Shown: positions 16,973 to 26,831 of the stretch, piece by piece | How positions within the stretch are numbered: position 1 is the stretch's first letter | Layout of the letters: each line of letters starts with the position of its first letter | Assembly: GCF_003601975.1 (NCBI RefSeq) | Contig: NZ_QZWZ01000053.1 | Coordinates: 1 to 39,340, forward strand | Length of the DNA stretch: 39,340 bases | Source: Mesorhizobium waimense | GTDB lineage: Bacteria > Pseudomonadota > Alphaproteobacteria > Rhizobiales > Rhizobiaceae | Direction: 5' to 3' | Position numbers and translations under genes: made by a program | The notes under the pieces: generated by a model | What the model was told of the DNA's origin: nothing | The model's input: only the letters and a program-made list of their open reading frames with translations | Database searches by the model: none

Positions 16973-17434
16973 AACTCGGCGTGGCCTGGAGGTCAGGCCG
17001 CCGTCAACGCAGCGGCTCGATACCGCCCATAGCCGACCTTCACGAGCAGCCCTTCCCCGCACATCCGGGAGAGATAGCACCGTGGGATGCCGATGTCGGT
17101 GAGATCGCGGGTCCGCACCTCGCAGCGCACTTGGGCCAGAGCGACGGCGCGATCTCGGAGCGATGGCGGCCGCCCACCTGCAAGGCGTAGTGCTTCTGCG
17201 CGGTCCCGATCACGTTTTCGCATTTGAAACGGCTGTGGCGCGTCTCGGCATAGCGCTATGGCGAATTCGTATTTCGCTGCTTCGTCGATCCCGGGGAGCC
17301 ACCGCCTTTTCTACGCCAAGGCTAGATTTTGCACACCAGTGTGCGATTTTCCCGGCGCTTCGATCCGCATCGCTTCTGCTGGAATGGCTAAGCAAACAGC
17401 GGAGAAGCTGATCGAAGTCAGTGGCAGGCTAGCG
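16973..17434. repeat. Long dispersed repeat, copy A (about 460 bp)
   Basis: This segment and 34443-34896 match nearly base for base, with scattered changes and small gaps, in the same orientation. Both begin at AACTCGGCGTGGCCTG and end near GATCGAAGTCAGTGG. Each carries the short AbiEi-like gene on the minus strand plus about 200 bp of its upstream region. No terminal inverted repeats or transposase are seen. Three shorter pieces of the same element lie at 6.2, 26.8 and 34.3 kb. Confidence 0.8.
16993..17223 (-). CDS. Short protein with AbiEi-type antitoxin winged-helix domain
   Basis: A 76-residue basic protein. The core VRTRDLTDIGIPRCYLSRMC followed by GEGLLVKVGYGRYRAA is the N-terminal winged helix of AbiEi antitoxins (type IV toxin-antitoxin systems), where it binds DNA to autoregulate. 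The C-terminal antitoxin domain (over 100 residues) is missing, and no AbiEii nucleotidyltransferase toxin is adjacent, so this is a domain fragment or stand-alone DNA-binding protein. The frame stays open a further 35 or so codons upstream of the ATG. The second copy at 34.5 kb differs by only a few residues, so either its coding capacity is conserved or the duplication is recent. Confidence 0.6.
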   Translation of the reverse strand: MRKRDRDRAEALRLAGGRPPSLRDRAVALAQVRCEVRTRDLTDIGIPRCYLSRMCGEGLLVKVGYGRYRAAALTAA

Positions 17435-17635
17435 TAGCGCCCTGCCCTCGCCAAGGCCAGCAAAGCCTCACCGCTGATTCGGCGGCGGTATCGTGAAAAA
17501 GACATGCACACGGCGAGATTGCGCCGTGAACCGACATTGGAATTCCGGAAAGCACTCACGCGCAATGCGGCATTTGGATTACGGATAACTACGAAGCTCG
17601 ATCAAAAAGTCCATCTATCAAGCATGGCTGGCGTA

Positions 17636-18697
<1,062 letters not shown>

Positions 18698-18702
18698 CGG
18701 AT

Positions 18703-19515
18703 CTAACCCTTCACGCTGCCAAGTGTCATACCGCGCACGATCTGCCCTTGCACCAGAATGCCAAGCACGATCATCGGCAGCATGATGAGGGTGGCGGCGG
18801 CGGTGAGCGCGCCCCACTGGATGCCCTGGAAGGTCAGGAACGAGGTGATGGAGACCGGTAGGGTCTGCGTGTCGCGGCCGGTCAGCACCAGCGCGACGAA
18901 GAACTCGTTCCAGGTGAACAGCACGCACAGGATCAGCGTCGCCACCATGCCACCGCGGGCGGCCGGCAGATAGACATGCCAGAACACGCTGAACTCCCTG
19001 GCGCCGTCGACGCGGGCCGCATCGCGCAACTCCTTGGGAATGTCGTCGAAAAAGGTGATCAGCAGCGAGATGGCGAACGGCACGTTGACAAAGGCATAGG
19101 CGGCAATCAGCAGCCAGTGCTGGTTGAGCGCACCGATCCGGGTCGCCAAGTAATACATCGGAATGACGAACAGCAGCGCCGGCGCGATGCGCAGGCTGAG
19201 GATGAATTTCTCCTTGGAGCGGCGCAGGTCGCCCGGCTGCTGCGCCAGCCCGTAGGCGGCGACGGAGCCGACGGCCACCGCCAGCGCGCTGGACAGGATG
19301 GAGATCACGAAGCTGTTGGCGAAGGCGCTGAGGAAGCCGCGATTGGCGAACACCGTGCGGTAGTTCTCCAAGGTCGGGCTGAAGAACCAGACCGGGGGGA
19401 TGGCGAAGGCGTCGCGCGTGGTCTTGAACGAGGTGACGACCACCCAGTAGAGCGGGAACAGCACCGCCAGCAAAAGCAGCAGCAGCCCGACATAGAAAAT
19501 CGTGCGCCTGGCCAT
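18703..19515 (-). CDS. ABC sugar transporter permease (MalG type)
   Basis: A 270-residue inner-membrane permease with six helices, beginning with an uncleaved helix (IFYVGLLLLLLAVLFPLYWV). The EAA-type loop that contacts the ATPase is visible as AARVDGAREFSVFWHVYLP. Its length and pattern match MalG-type subunits of carbohydrate transporters. The ATG overlaps the stop of the preceding permease gene (TGATG), so they are translated together. A longer in-frame reading to 20430 runs through the other permease gene in the wrong frame and should be ignored. Confidence 0.92.
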   Translation of the reverse strand: MARRTIFYVGLLLLLLAVLFPLYWVVVTSFKTTRDAFAIPPVWFFSPTLENYRTVFANRGFLSAFANSFVISILSSALAVAVGSVAAYGLAQQPGDLRRSKEKFILSLRIAPALLFVIPMYYLATRIGALNQHWLLIAAYAFVNVPFAISLLITFFDDIPKELRDAARVDGAREFSVFWHVYLPAARGGMVATLILCVLFTWNEFFVALVLTGRDTQTLPVSITSFLTFQGIQWGALTAAATLIMLPMIVLGILVQGQIVRGMTLGSVKG

Positions 19516-20390
19516 CAGCGCTCTCCCGATTTCGGAAACAGCACGCTGTACATGGTCAGCAGCGCGACATTGGTGAAGATCGTCAGGATGATGGCGATCG
19601 CCAGCGCGTAGGAAATGTCGAAATTGGTGAATGCAGCGATGTAGCCATAGTAGTTGAGCGTCTCGGTCGACAGCGCCGGCCCGCCGCGCGTCATGATGTA
19701 GAACAGATCGAAGGCCTTGATGCTGTCGATCGCCCTGATCAGCGCGACGATAGCGAGCGCCCGGCGCAGCATCGGCAACAGCACATACCAGGCGACCTGC
19801 CATTCGCGCGCACCGTCGACGCGGGCGGCGTTGAGGGGATCGGTCGGCGCCGATTCCAGTGCCGCCATCACCAAAAGGATGACGAAGGGCGTCCACTGCC
19901 AGATGTCGGCGATGAGCACGGAATACAGCGCAAGCTGCGGACTGCCCAGCCAGTCGACCTGGGACAGGCCTGCCAGCGACAGAAGGTAGTTGGCCATACC
20001 GGTGGCCGGATCGAAGAGGAAGCGCCATGTCAGGCCGACAACCACCGGCGTCATGATGATCGGTACCAGAAGCAGCGTCCGGACCAGCCGCTTCATAGCG
20101 AAGTCGCGGTCGAGAAACAGCACCACGGCAAGCCCGAGCGCGATTTCCACCACCGTCGCCAGGGTCGTGAACAGGACGGTACGCCAGAGTGCCGCCATGG
20201 CGCGTGGATCGCCAAAGAAGCGCAGATAATTGTCGAGGCCGACGAACTTCTCGCGCCCGGCGCGCATCAGCGACAGGTCGTGCAGCGATATCCAGATCAC
20301 GAACAGCGTCAGCGCGACCGAAGCAACGGTCAGGCAGACGATGATCGGCTGGAAGAAGTGCCTGGTCGGATCCGACGCTGCTGTTGCCAT
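19515..20390 (-). CDS. ABC sugar transporter permease (MalF type)
   Basis: A 291-residue permease with six helices, the first at about 15-37 (IVCLTVASVALTLFVIWISL). The EAA-type loop reads AARVDGAREW in the second half, and RGGPALSTETLNYYGYIAAF lies in the conserved region near the last helices. It pairs with the MalG-type subunit to form the import channel. It follows the binding-protein gene after 73 bases and overlaps the next permease by one base. The substrate is set by the binding protein; amino-sugar genes upstream suggest an amino sugar. Confidence 0.92.
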   Translation of the reverse strand: MATAASDPTRHFFQPIIVCLTVASVALTLFVIWISLHDLSLMRAGREKFVGLDNYLRFFGDPRAMAALWRTVLFTTLATVVEIALGLAVVLFLDRDFAMKRLVRTLLLVPIIMTPVVVGLTWRFLFDPATGMANYLLSLAGLSQVDWLGSPQLALYSVLIADIWQWTPFVILLVMAALESAPTDPLNAARVDGAREWQVAWYVLLPMLRRALAIVALIRAIDSIKAFDLFYIMTRGGPALSTETLNYYGYIAAFTNFDISYALAIAIILTIFTNVALLTMYSVLFPKSGER

Positions 20391-20463
20391 AGTTCAATCC
20401 ATCAATTCGGGATTTCGCCCTGCCGCGCACAGGGAGCGCACGCGGCAGGGCACGCCTGCCCGC

Positions 20464-21756
20464 TTATCGGGCGAGCGCGGCGTTGTTGGCCTCATCCGCC
20501 TCTTTCAGGGCGTCTGCGGCGCTGGCGGTGCCGGAAAGCGCCTTGGAGACAGCGATGCCGGTGTTGTTGATGATCTCGTTGGCCTGCTCGACCGTCGGCA
20601 GATATTGCGGATTACCGGCATTGATGGCGGCGATCATGCCTTCCCTGAAAGCACCGTACCGCTTGCCGAAGCTGTCGCCGTTCAGGACCGAAAGCGATGT
20701 CACGCCGGAGTTGGGATCGGTTTCGATCGCCTTCAGTTGCTGCTCCTTGGCGGTCGCCCAGGCGGCGAAGAACGCGGCTGCCTCCTGGTTCTTGGATTCG
20801 GCGGAGACATACATCGAGTGGACGGCGAGTGACGACGAACCGCCCTTGGGCGGCGACGATTGCATCGGCACCGGCACATAGCCGACCTTACCGACCACCG
20901 ACGAGGCCGTGGGATCTTCATTGTAGGCGCCGTTGACAGTGGCATCGAGCGTGATCGCCGCCTTGCCCTGCTGGAACAGCAGGCGGTTTTCCTCCCAGCC
21001 GAAATTGGCGACGCCAACCGGACCGTAGTCCTTCAGCACCTTGGTGAAGGCGTCGAGTGCAGCGATGCCTTCCGGCGTTGCCAGCGCCGACTTGCCGTTG
21101 GCGTCGAGGAACGAGCCGCCGAAGCCCCACAGATAGGCAGCCCAGACATAGACGCCCTGGATGCCTTGCTGGCCGCGCATGGTGATGCCGGCGATCTGTT
21201 TGTTGGTTTTCTCGGAGATGGTCTTGGCCGCGTTCTCGATGTCCTCGAACGTCTTGGGTGCGGCGAGACCATACTGTTCGAACAGGTCCTTGCGGTACAT
21301 GACGAAGGTGCTCTCGCCATAGACCGGCAGCCCGTAGATCTTGCCGTCGAGAACATTGGTGTTGAAATAGCCGGGCACGAAATCGGCCTTGTCGAACTGC
21401 GCTGCGTGCTTGGCCAGGAAGTCGTCGAGCGGCACGATAAAGCCGGACTTCACGAAGCCTGGCAGGTAGATGATGTTGTTCTGGACGACGTCATAGCGGC
21501 CGGATTTGGAGGAGAACTCCAGCAGCTCCTTAGCCGTAATGTCGGATTCGGGAACGACCTCGAGCGCCACGTCGATGCCGGTCGCTTCCTTGAAGGCCGG
21601 CAGCAGCTTCTGAATGGCGTCCGTGGTCGGATGTCCTTCGAGCAGCACCGACAGTTGCACACCGTCGAACGGCTTGTCCTGCGCCGAAGCCGGCAAGGCC
21701 GTGGCAAGTGCGGCGACTGCCGCGGTAAGCATCAACACATTGCGTCTGGTAAGCAT
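20464..21756 (-). CDS. ABC transporter extracellular sugar-binding protein (family 1)
   Basis: A 430-residue periplasmic receptor. Residues 1-25 are an export signal with a Tat-like TRRNVLM motif, cut after LPASA. The mature protein shows family 1 features: LLPAFKEATGIDVALEVVPE, YDVVQNNIIYLPGFVKSG, LPVYGESTFVMYRKDLFEQY and FTKVLKDYGPVG. The ATG at 21756 follows GGGAG; an in-frame ATG five codons earlier is less likely. It is encoded between the oxidoreductase and the permeases in the amino-sugar operon. The ligand is inferred, from NanE and the ROK kinase, to be an N-acetylated amino sugar or a derivative. Confidence 0.9.
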   Translation of the reverse strand: MLTRRNVLMLTAAVAALATALPASAQDKPFDGVQLSVLLEGHPTTDAIQKLLPAFKEATGIDVALEVVPESDITAKELLEFSSKSGRYDVVQNNIIYLPGFVKSGFIVPLDDFLAKHAAQFDKADFVPGYFNTNVLDGKIYGLPVYGESTFVMYRKDLFEQYGLAAPKTFEDIENAAKTISEKTNKQIAGITMRGQQGIQGVYVWAAYLWGFGGSFLDANGKSALATPEGIAALDAFTKVLKDYGPVGVANFGWEENRLLFQQGKAAITLDATVNGAYNEDPTASSVVGKVGYVPVPMQSSPPKGGSSSLAVHSMYVSAESKNQEAAAFFAAWATAKEQQLKAIETDPNSGVTSLSVLNGDSFGKRYGAFREGMIAAINAGNPQYLPTVEQANEIINNTGIAVSKALSGTASAADALKEADEANNAALAR

Positions 21757-21804
21757 ATTGTCGTCTCCCATTGTTGGGCCGCTTGGCCTCGTTCAATTTC
21801 GCGC

Positions 21805-22821
21805 CTACCCGAGGCGCACGATTTCGCCGCTCTCGGCCGATTGCATCATCGCAAGCGTGAGTTCGAGCGAACGAAGGGCATCACGGCCGGTGGCGATCGG
21901 CATCGCCGCGCCGTCCAGCCAGGCCAGCAAGCCGTTGAGCTGGCGCGCCAGATCGCCATCAATGCGGCCATTGACTGTCGGCCAGTGCTGGGTATCGATC
22001 TCGCGCGAGTTGTCGCTTCCGGCGTAATAGAGACCACTGTCGCCGCACTGGACCTCGAACGCGCCCTCGGTGCCGATCAGCTCCATGCGGGCATCGATCA
22101 TGTGGCGGGCACCCGAGGGCAGCGACCAGGCGCTCTCGAAATTCACCACTGTACCGCCGGAGAAACGCACGATCGCAGCTAGGCTGTCCTGCGTGCCTGC
22201 GGCGCCGAGAAGCCTGTCGGTCTGCTGCGCGTAGACCGAGACGGGGTGCTGCCCGTCGAGCATCCACAGCACCATGTCGACATCGTGGACGGTGACATGC
22301 AACGCCAGCGGCAGCTTGCCGCCATAGCGTTTGGGACCTTCGGTGCGAGCACTGTTGCGCCGGGCGTAGATGTGGATCGGCTCGCCGATCTTGCCTGATG
22401 TCATCAATTCTCTGGCGGCCGCGTAGCGCGGGTCGAAGCGCAGGAGATAGCCGACGCCGAGCTTGACCTTGGCCGCCTCGCAGGCCGCGATGATCGCCCG
22501 CGCATCTTCGACCTTCGAGGAAATCGGCTTTTCGACGAAGACGTTGATGCCGGCCTGGGCCACGGCAACCGCCGGCGCCAGATGCAGATTGTCGGGTGTG
22601 CAGATCGAGACGAGGTCGAGATCGCGCTCCACCGCCAGCAACGCCTCGTGGCTGGCGTAGACCTTGCAGCCCGGCGCCTTTGCCGCCACGACGCCGGCCA
22701 GGTCCAGATTGGGATCGACGATCGCCGCCAGTTCGCAGCCCACCATGTTAGCGAATATTGAGGCGTGCATGGAGCCCATGAAGCCCGCCCCGATAACGGT
22801 GACGCGGCGGCGCTTGATCAT
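21805..22821 (-). CDS. Gfo/Idh/MocA-family NAD(P)-dependent oxidoreductase
   Basis: A 338-residue enzyme with the N-terminal Rossmann motif VIGAGFMGSMHA (from 9) and the family's EKP motif at 97-99 (VFVEKPIS). The C-terminal sheet domain has HVTVHDVDMVLWMLDG, carrying the usual Asp and His of the active site. The family oxidises or reduces sugars and cyclitols. One branch, NanX/YjhC, handles 2,7-anhydro-sialate, which would fit beside NanE, but I cannot assign that here. The start codon overlaps the nanE stop (ATGA), so the two are coupled. The reading upstream of this ATG to 22974 is noncoding overlap. Confidence 0.88.
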   Translation of the reverse strand: MIKRRRVTVIGAGFMGSMHASIFANMVGCELAAIVDPNLDLAGVVAAKAPGCKVYASHEALLAVERDLDLVSICTPDNLHLAPAVAVAQAGINVFVEKPISSKVEDARAIIAACEAAKVKLGVGYLLRFDPRYAAARELMTSGKIGEPIHIYARRNSARTEGPKRYGGKLPLALHVTVHDVDMVLWMLDGQHPVSVYAQQTDRLLGAAGTQDSLAAIVRFSGGTVVNFESAWSLPSGARHMIDARMELIGTEGAFEVQCGDSGLYYAGSDNSREIDTQHWPTVNGRIDGDLARQLNGLLAWLDGAAMPIATGRDALRSLELTLAMMQSAESGEIVRLG

Positions 22822-23534
22822 GACTGGTTCCTCTTCAATTGCGGGTTGGCGCCCCACGAAGCGACCTGATCGACGAAGCCGCGGGTTATGGCATCGGGCC
22901 GCGTGATGGCGCCGCCGACAACGATGAAACGCGCGCCGAGCTCGAAACAGCGGACGGCTTCCTGCGGGGTCCATATCCGCCCCTCGGCGACAAATGGCAG
23001 GCCGGCGCCGGCAAGTTGCTCCATCAACTGGAAGTCGGGGCCGCGCTGCTGGTTGGAGTAGGGCGTGTAACCGGCCATGGTGGTGCTGATGACGCTTGCG
23101 CCGGCGTCGATGGCGCGCTTGCCTTCGTCGAGTGTGCTGACATCGCCCATCGACAGACGTCCCCTCGCCTCGATCTTGCCGAACATCGTCTTGAGATCGG
23201 CTGGGCGGGGCCGGTTGGTGGCATCCAGGGCCACAATGTCTGCGCCCGCATCGATGACGGCTGCCACATCGGCAAGCGTCGGGGTGATGTAGATCTCGGT
23301 GTTGGGGCGGCGAGCCTTGACCAGGCCGATGACCGGAACACCGACCCGCCGGCGGACGGCTTCTATGTTCGCCGCACTCTCGATGCGAACTCCGGCAGCG
23401 CCGCCGAGGACGACAGACCGCGCAATGGCGGCAATGTGTTCGGGAGCTTCAAGCGGCATGCCGGAATCGGCCTGGCATGACACAACCAGCGTTCCATCAA
23501 GCTGAGCGAGCACATCGGCCTGCACTTGGGGCAT
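22818..23534 (-). CDS. nanE: Putative N-acetylmannosamine-6-phosphate 2-epimerase
   Basis: A 238-residue TIM barrel with NanE landmarks: LVVSCQADSGMPL near the start, GAAGVRIESAANIEAVR, IGLVKARRP (catalytic Lys), ITPTLADVAAVIDAGADIVA, DVSTLDEGKRAIDAGASVIS and FVAEGRIWTPQEA. It converts ManNAc-6-phosphate into GlcNAc-6-phosphate, linking sialate or ManNAc breakdown to amino-sugar metabolism. The gene lies 61 bases downstream of the ROK kinase gene and overlaps the oxidoreductase gene. No sialate lyase (nanA) is encoded in the window, so the incoming sugar may be ManNAc itself or a derivative. Confidence 0.88.
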   Translation of the reverse strand: MPQVQADVLAQLDGTLVVSCQADSGMPLEAPEHIAAIARSVVLGGAAGVRIESAANIEAVRRRVGVPVIGLVKARRPNTEIYITPTLADVAAVIDAGADIVALDATNRPRPADLKTMFGKIEARGRLSMGDVSTLDEGKRAIDAGASVISTTMAGYTPYSNQQRGPDFQLMEQLAGAGLPFVAEGRIWTPQEAVRCFELGARFIVVGGAITRPDAITRGFVDQVASWGANPQLKRNQS

Positions 23535-23595
23535 CTCCTTCGGACGGAAGCGTTACCCCTCTAACCAATCGTGGATGAAACTTTTTGTCAAGTAG

Positions 23596-24492
23596 TCATT
23601 GATGATGAAAATTTCCTCCACAGAGCATTGCGACGCCCAGCAGGCCGGCGTCCGCTCCGGCCTGAGCAACAACGATGGGGCGCTGGAAAATGTGCGGCAA
23701 CTGCAGCGAACGTGCCCGCAGAGCGTCAACGAAACCATCTGCAAGGCCGACGCCGCCGCCCACTGCGAAGCAATCGACATCCCCAGCCGCCGTCAAGTCG
23801 GCAAAGGCGTTGACCAGCGCTTCCACGGCCGTGGCGATCACCTGGCCGGCGGTCCTGTCGCCTTGCGCGGCGGCCTCGAACAGCGCGGGAGCAGCAACCG
23901 GGCGGCCGAGACGTTCGCTGCCACGGCGGGCGAGAGCCGTGCCCGAGGCAATCGTTTCCAGGCAGCCGCGCCGTCCGCACCCGCAGACGACGCCATCGGG
24001 CTCGGACATGGTATGCCCGACATGACCTGCCAGTCCTGTGGCGCCGGTCTGCAGCCGGCCATCGATCACCAGACCACAGCCGATGCCGGTGGAAACCGTG
24101 ATGAACGCAAAATTGCGATAGCCGCGGCCGGCCCCGATGGTGAATTCGGCCCAGGCGGCCGCCTGGGCATCATTGACGACCAGCGGCGGCACGCCAAGCG
24201 CCCGTTCGAGCGCCAGAGCCAGAGGATAGCCGTTCTCGATGGGCAAGGTCTGCGGATTGAGCGCCGTGAGCGCACCGTCGCGAACGATGCCGGTGGTGGC
24301 GACAGCGACGGCACCGACCTGGGCCCTCGGCGCGAGACCGGCGATCGCCGCGACCAGATCGTCGCCCTTGCCTGTTCTGGGCGTCGCTATCTGCCGCCGG
24401 TCGATCAGCTGCCGTCCCCTGGCTTCAGCGGCGGCAATCTTGGTTCCGCCGATGTCAACCGCAAAGACCGGGCGATCAGAAGCTGCGGTCAC
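23596..24492 (-). CDS. ROK-family sugar kinase, probable N-acetylmannosamine kinase
   Basis: A 298-residue cytoplasmic kinase. The ATP-binding DIGGTK lies at 13-18, the catalytic base in VVNDAQAAAWAEF, and the ROK signature region carries GLAGHVGHTM and the zinc motif CGCGRRGCLE. A second ATP motif, FAVGGGVGLADGF, follows. The neighbouring nanE gene makes ManNAc kinase (NanK) the best guess; glucokinase or another hexose kinase is possible. The start overlaps the end of the RpiR regulator gene by 17 bases, so it is in the same transcript. Confidence 0.87.
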   Translation of the reverse strand: MTAASDRPVFAVDIGGTKIAAAEARGRQLIDRRQIATPRTGKGDDLVAAIAGLAPRAQVGAVAVATTGIVRDGALTALNPQTLPIENGYPLALALERALGVPPLVVNDAQAAAWAEFTIGAGRGYRNFAFITVSTGIGCGLVIDGRLQTGATGLAGHVGHTMSEPDGVVCGCGRRGCLETIASGTALARRGSERLGRPVAAPALFEAAAQGDRTAGQVIATAVEALVNAFADLTAAGDVDCFAVGGGVGLADGFVDALRARSLQLPHIFQRPIVVAQAGADAGLLGVAMLCGGNFHHQ

Positions 24493-25303
24493 TCACGACC
24501 TCCGCCGTGCGGCTGAGCAGCACGAGCCGCCCGGGATCCTGCCGCGTCATCTCGGCAACCAGCGCGTCGACGATGAGAAGCTGGCTGATCTTCGACGGGA
24601 AAGCACCGCCGGTCAGTGGCGTTTCCGGCCAAGACGCAATCAGGGCAAGATCGCAGGCGGCGATAAGCGGGCTCTTCGAGCGGTTGGAGATACCAATCAC
24701 AAAAGCGCCCTTCGAGCGAGCAAGCTCGGCAATGCGCACCGCGTCTACGGTCGAGCCCGAACTCGAAATCACCACCTGCACGGTGCCCGGCTGCGCGGTT
24801 CCCGCCGCCATGACCGCCAGATGCGCGTCACCGAGCGCACGGCTCAGCTTGCCGATGCGGGTCATCTTGTAGGCAAGATATTGCGCCGTCACGCCGGAAG
24901 CGGCAATGCCGAAGCAATCGACTACCGTTGCCGCCAGAAGCTGTCGCGCGGCCTTGGCAATGTCTTCCCTCACAATCAGTTGCTCGGTCTCGCGCAGCGA
25001 GATGATCGCGGTTTCTACCAGCCGCTGAATATCGTCGGTCGGCGAGCCGATATCCCTGGCCCGCTCGTCGGTCGCCAGCTCCTTTGCCAAAGCGAGCTTG
25101 AAATCCTGGAAGCCAGTAAAGCCTTGATCGCGGCAGAAGCGCATGACGCTGGCCTCAGACGAAGCGGAAGCCTCGGCAAGCTCGGTTATGCTCTGGCGCA
25201 AGGTGGTGTCGGGCTGTGCCAGCACCGTGTCGGCGACGCGCGCCAGCGCCGGCGTCATGTCTCCAGCCGCCGCTCTCAGCGAGGCTATTAACGCGTGTGT
25301 CAT
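24476..25303 (-). CDS. MurR/RpiR-family regulator (HTH-SIS)
   Basis: A 275-residue regulator. The N-terminal HTH_6 domain has ITELAEASASSEASVMRFCR and GFTGFQDFKLALAKEL. The SIS domain at about 125-255 includes VVDCFGIAASGVTAQYLAYK, VVISSSGSTVDAVRIAELAR and VIGISNRSKSPL. SIS domains bind phosphosugars; in amino-sugar operons the usual effectors are MurNAc-6-P, GlcNAc-6-P or ManNAc-6-P. AAGGAA precedes the ATG. It is encoded inside the operon it probably controls, between the acetyltransferase and the kinase. It is complete, unlike the RpiR fragment at 5.8 kb. Confidence 0.9.
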   Translation of the reverse strand: MTHALIASLRAAAGDMTPALARVADTVLAQPDTTLRQSITELAEASASSEASVMRFCRDQGFTGFQDFKLALAKELATDERARDIGSPTDDIQRLVETAIISLRETEQLIVREDIAKAARQLLAATVVDCFGIAASGVTAQYLAYKMTRIGKLSRALGDAHLAVMAAGTAQPGTVQVVISSSGSTVDAVRIAELARSKGAFVIGISNRSKSPLIAACDLALIASWPETPLTGGAFPSKISQLLIVDALVAEMTRQDPGRLVLLSRTAEVVSDRSF

Positions 25304-25327
25304 GAAAATTCCTTGCTGCTGCGATTC

Positions 25328-26482
25328 CTAGAAATGCTCCGCCACCCAAGGCAGCGGTCCGGCAAACAGCTGGTCACACAAACGTATGTCCACCGCACTG
25401 CCGATGACTTGGCCATACTGCGCCAGTTTCGAGGCGCTGCGAAAGCCCGTGAATATCTGAACGAATGCCGGAGCCTGCACAGAGATGGTCGGACACGGCG
25501 TGCCGGTCGCCTCGCGAACCTCGACCGCGCCGGCCTTGATCTCGATTTCGAGCGCGAGTGGTGTTTCCGCTTGCCCGATCCGCAGCGCCAGCCGGGCGTC
25601 TTCGACATGGTAGCCACGCTGCCGCAAGGCGGCGGCGGGATCGAGCACGCCGGCAAGCCATTCCTCCTGGTGGGCAAGACGCCAGCCCTTGTCCGGCATC
25701 GCTGCCACCAAATCGTCCTGCGGGCCGCCATGCCAGCGCACGGCCGGATACACCGAGCGGAACCTGGCCAGGAAGGAGAGAACGCCTTGCGCAGCTTCCG
25801 GGGACCCGGTGTACCAATCACGGACTGTCAAACAGGTCTTGTTGCCCATATCAAGGATCAGATACGCAGCGTCGCCTTCTGCCAGGTAGGCGGCCAGCGC
25901 GTCGGTCGGCTTTCGCCGTAGCTCGTTCCAATGCGCCGGGCAACGGCTGAGCAGCCCTGCCTCCCCAAGCGTCTTGACGGCATAGTTGCTGGCAATGCGC
26001 GGATCATCCAGATCGACGCGTTCGAAGGCGAGCTTGCTCGCGACAGGTAGGCTAATTGTCTGCGCCTCATAGATGATCTCGTGGCCAGCGAGCTCGAACC
26101 CGCTCTTGCGATAGACCGGCCGCGTCGAGGCAAAGAGCGTGGCAATGGCCGCGCCGTTGCGTTGCGCCTCCTCGCACATTGCATCAACGAAGGGAACGGC
26201 CAGACCCTGGCCGCGGCACTCCGGTGCAATCGCTACATGCGCTATGTTGGCCGCTGATACGGGCTTTCCGTGAAAGATGTGCGCCGTTTCGAGCAGCGCC
26301 GCGCAGGCGTCCACGCGCATCCCTGCGCCACGCAGCAGCCGCAGAGAGCCGAGACCGACATTGGCGATGTATTCGTCAGAACGCTCCTTGCTGAAGCCAA
26401 AAGCCCAGCTCAGCAAGGAAGCGATTTCAGGGGCGTCCTTGGCGCTTGCCGGTTCCATTGCAGCTTTGAAGTTATTTTTCAT
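25328..26482 (-). CDS. Eis-like GNAT acetyltransferase with C-terminal sterol-carrier-like domain
   Basis: A 384-residue protein of the three-domain Eis-type arrangement. The first GNAT domain has the acetyl-CoA motif IAPECRGQGLAVPFVDAMCE at about 110-130. A degenerate second GNAT-like domain follows, and the last 100 residues (ALRIGQAETPLALEIEIKAG and on) resemble the sterol-carrier-like cap. Eis proteins acetylate amines on aminoglycosides, peptides and lysines as hexamers. I start it at the ATG preceded by AAAGGA; two in-frame starts lie upstream. The gene is first in the amino-sugar operon, 24 bases before the RpiR gene. Acetylation of an amino sugar is a tempting role but is only inference. 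Confidence 0.83.
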   Translation of the reverse strand: MKNNFKAAMEPASAKDAPEIASLLSWAFGFSKERSDEYIANVGLGSLRLLRGAGMRVDACAALLETAHIFHGKPVSAANIAHVAIAPECRGQGLAVPFVDAMCEEAQRNGAAIATLFASTRPVYRKSGFELAGHEIIYEAQTISLPVASKLAFERVDLDDPRIASNYAVKTLGEAGLLSRCPAHWNELRRKPTDALAAYLAEGDAAYLILDMGNKTCLTVRDWYTGSPEAAQGVLSFLARFRSVYPAVRWHGGPQDDLVAAMPDKGWRLAHQEEWLAGVLDPAAALRQRGYHVEDARLALRIGQAETPLALEIEIKAGAVEVREATGTPCPTISVQAPAFVQIFTGFRSASKLAQYGQVIGSAVDIRLCDQLFAGPLPWVAEHF

Positions 26483-26501
26483 CCATTGTCCTTTGGTGGC
26501 G

Positions 26502-26523
26502 ATTTTCATCATAGCTTGAAAAT
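26502..26523. promoter_or_regulatory. Inverted repeat ATTTTCA-N8-TGAAAAT upstream of the amino-sugar operon
   Basis: Seven-base arms ATTTTCA and TGAAAAT, separated by TCATAGCT, lie 20-41 bases upstream of the acetyltransferase start. RpiR-family regulators of amino-sugar genes often bind TGAAA-type inverted repeats, and an RpiR gene is second in this operon. Autoregulation is inferred from position. Confidence 0.4.
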
Positions 26524-26726
26524 GCCAATGCGCAACCGCCAAGCAGTGTCATCAGATGACTCGGTGGAACAACGCCCACGTGCTTCGAACCGAAAGCTCG
26601 GCGGCGGCGATCGAAGCCCGAACTCGAAATCCAACGTGTTGCGCAAGTCCATGTCAGGATGTTCCACGCTGAGCTCTCTGATTCCCACTCGGGTGATGAG
26701 AACATTCTTGATCGATTGGACGCGCT

Positions 26727-26831
26727 TCAAGCCTCCGCGGCCTCGACCTTCGCAGCGCGATACCGCCCGTAGCCGACCTTCACTAGCAGACCTTCCTCGC
26801 ACATCCGGGACAGGCAACACCGGGGTCCCAT
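26727..26831 (-). pseudogene. C-terminal fragment of the AbiEi-like repeat protein
   Basis: The minus strand reads MGPRCCLSRMCEEGLLVKVG and YGRYRAAKVEAAEA and stops. This is the last 30 or so residues of the AbiEi-like protein at 17.0 and 34.5 kb (GIPRCYLSRMCEEGLLVKVG), with a different tail. The upstream half of the domain is missing. It lies between the amino-sugar operon and the methyltransferase gene. Confidence 0.6.

Noticed and set aside
18703..20430. A 575-codon minus-strand reading that would fuse two proteins
   Set aside because: The first half is the wrong frame of the MalF-type permease gene. The true MalG-type permease starts at 19515 with TGATG coupling.
23579..23612. Second RpiR-type operator upstream of nanE (TGAAACTTTTTGTCA and GATGAAAATTTCC)
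   Set aside because: Arms pair poorly and the site is inside the operon between kinase and nanE, so evidence is too weak to list.
24239..25291. A 350-codon plus-strand frame over the kinase and RpiR genes
   Set aside because: It is antisense to two overlapping genes with full motif sets, and its product matches nothing.
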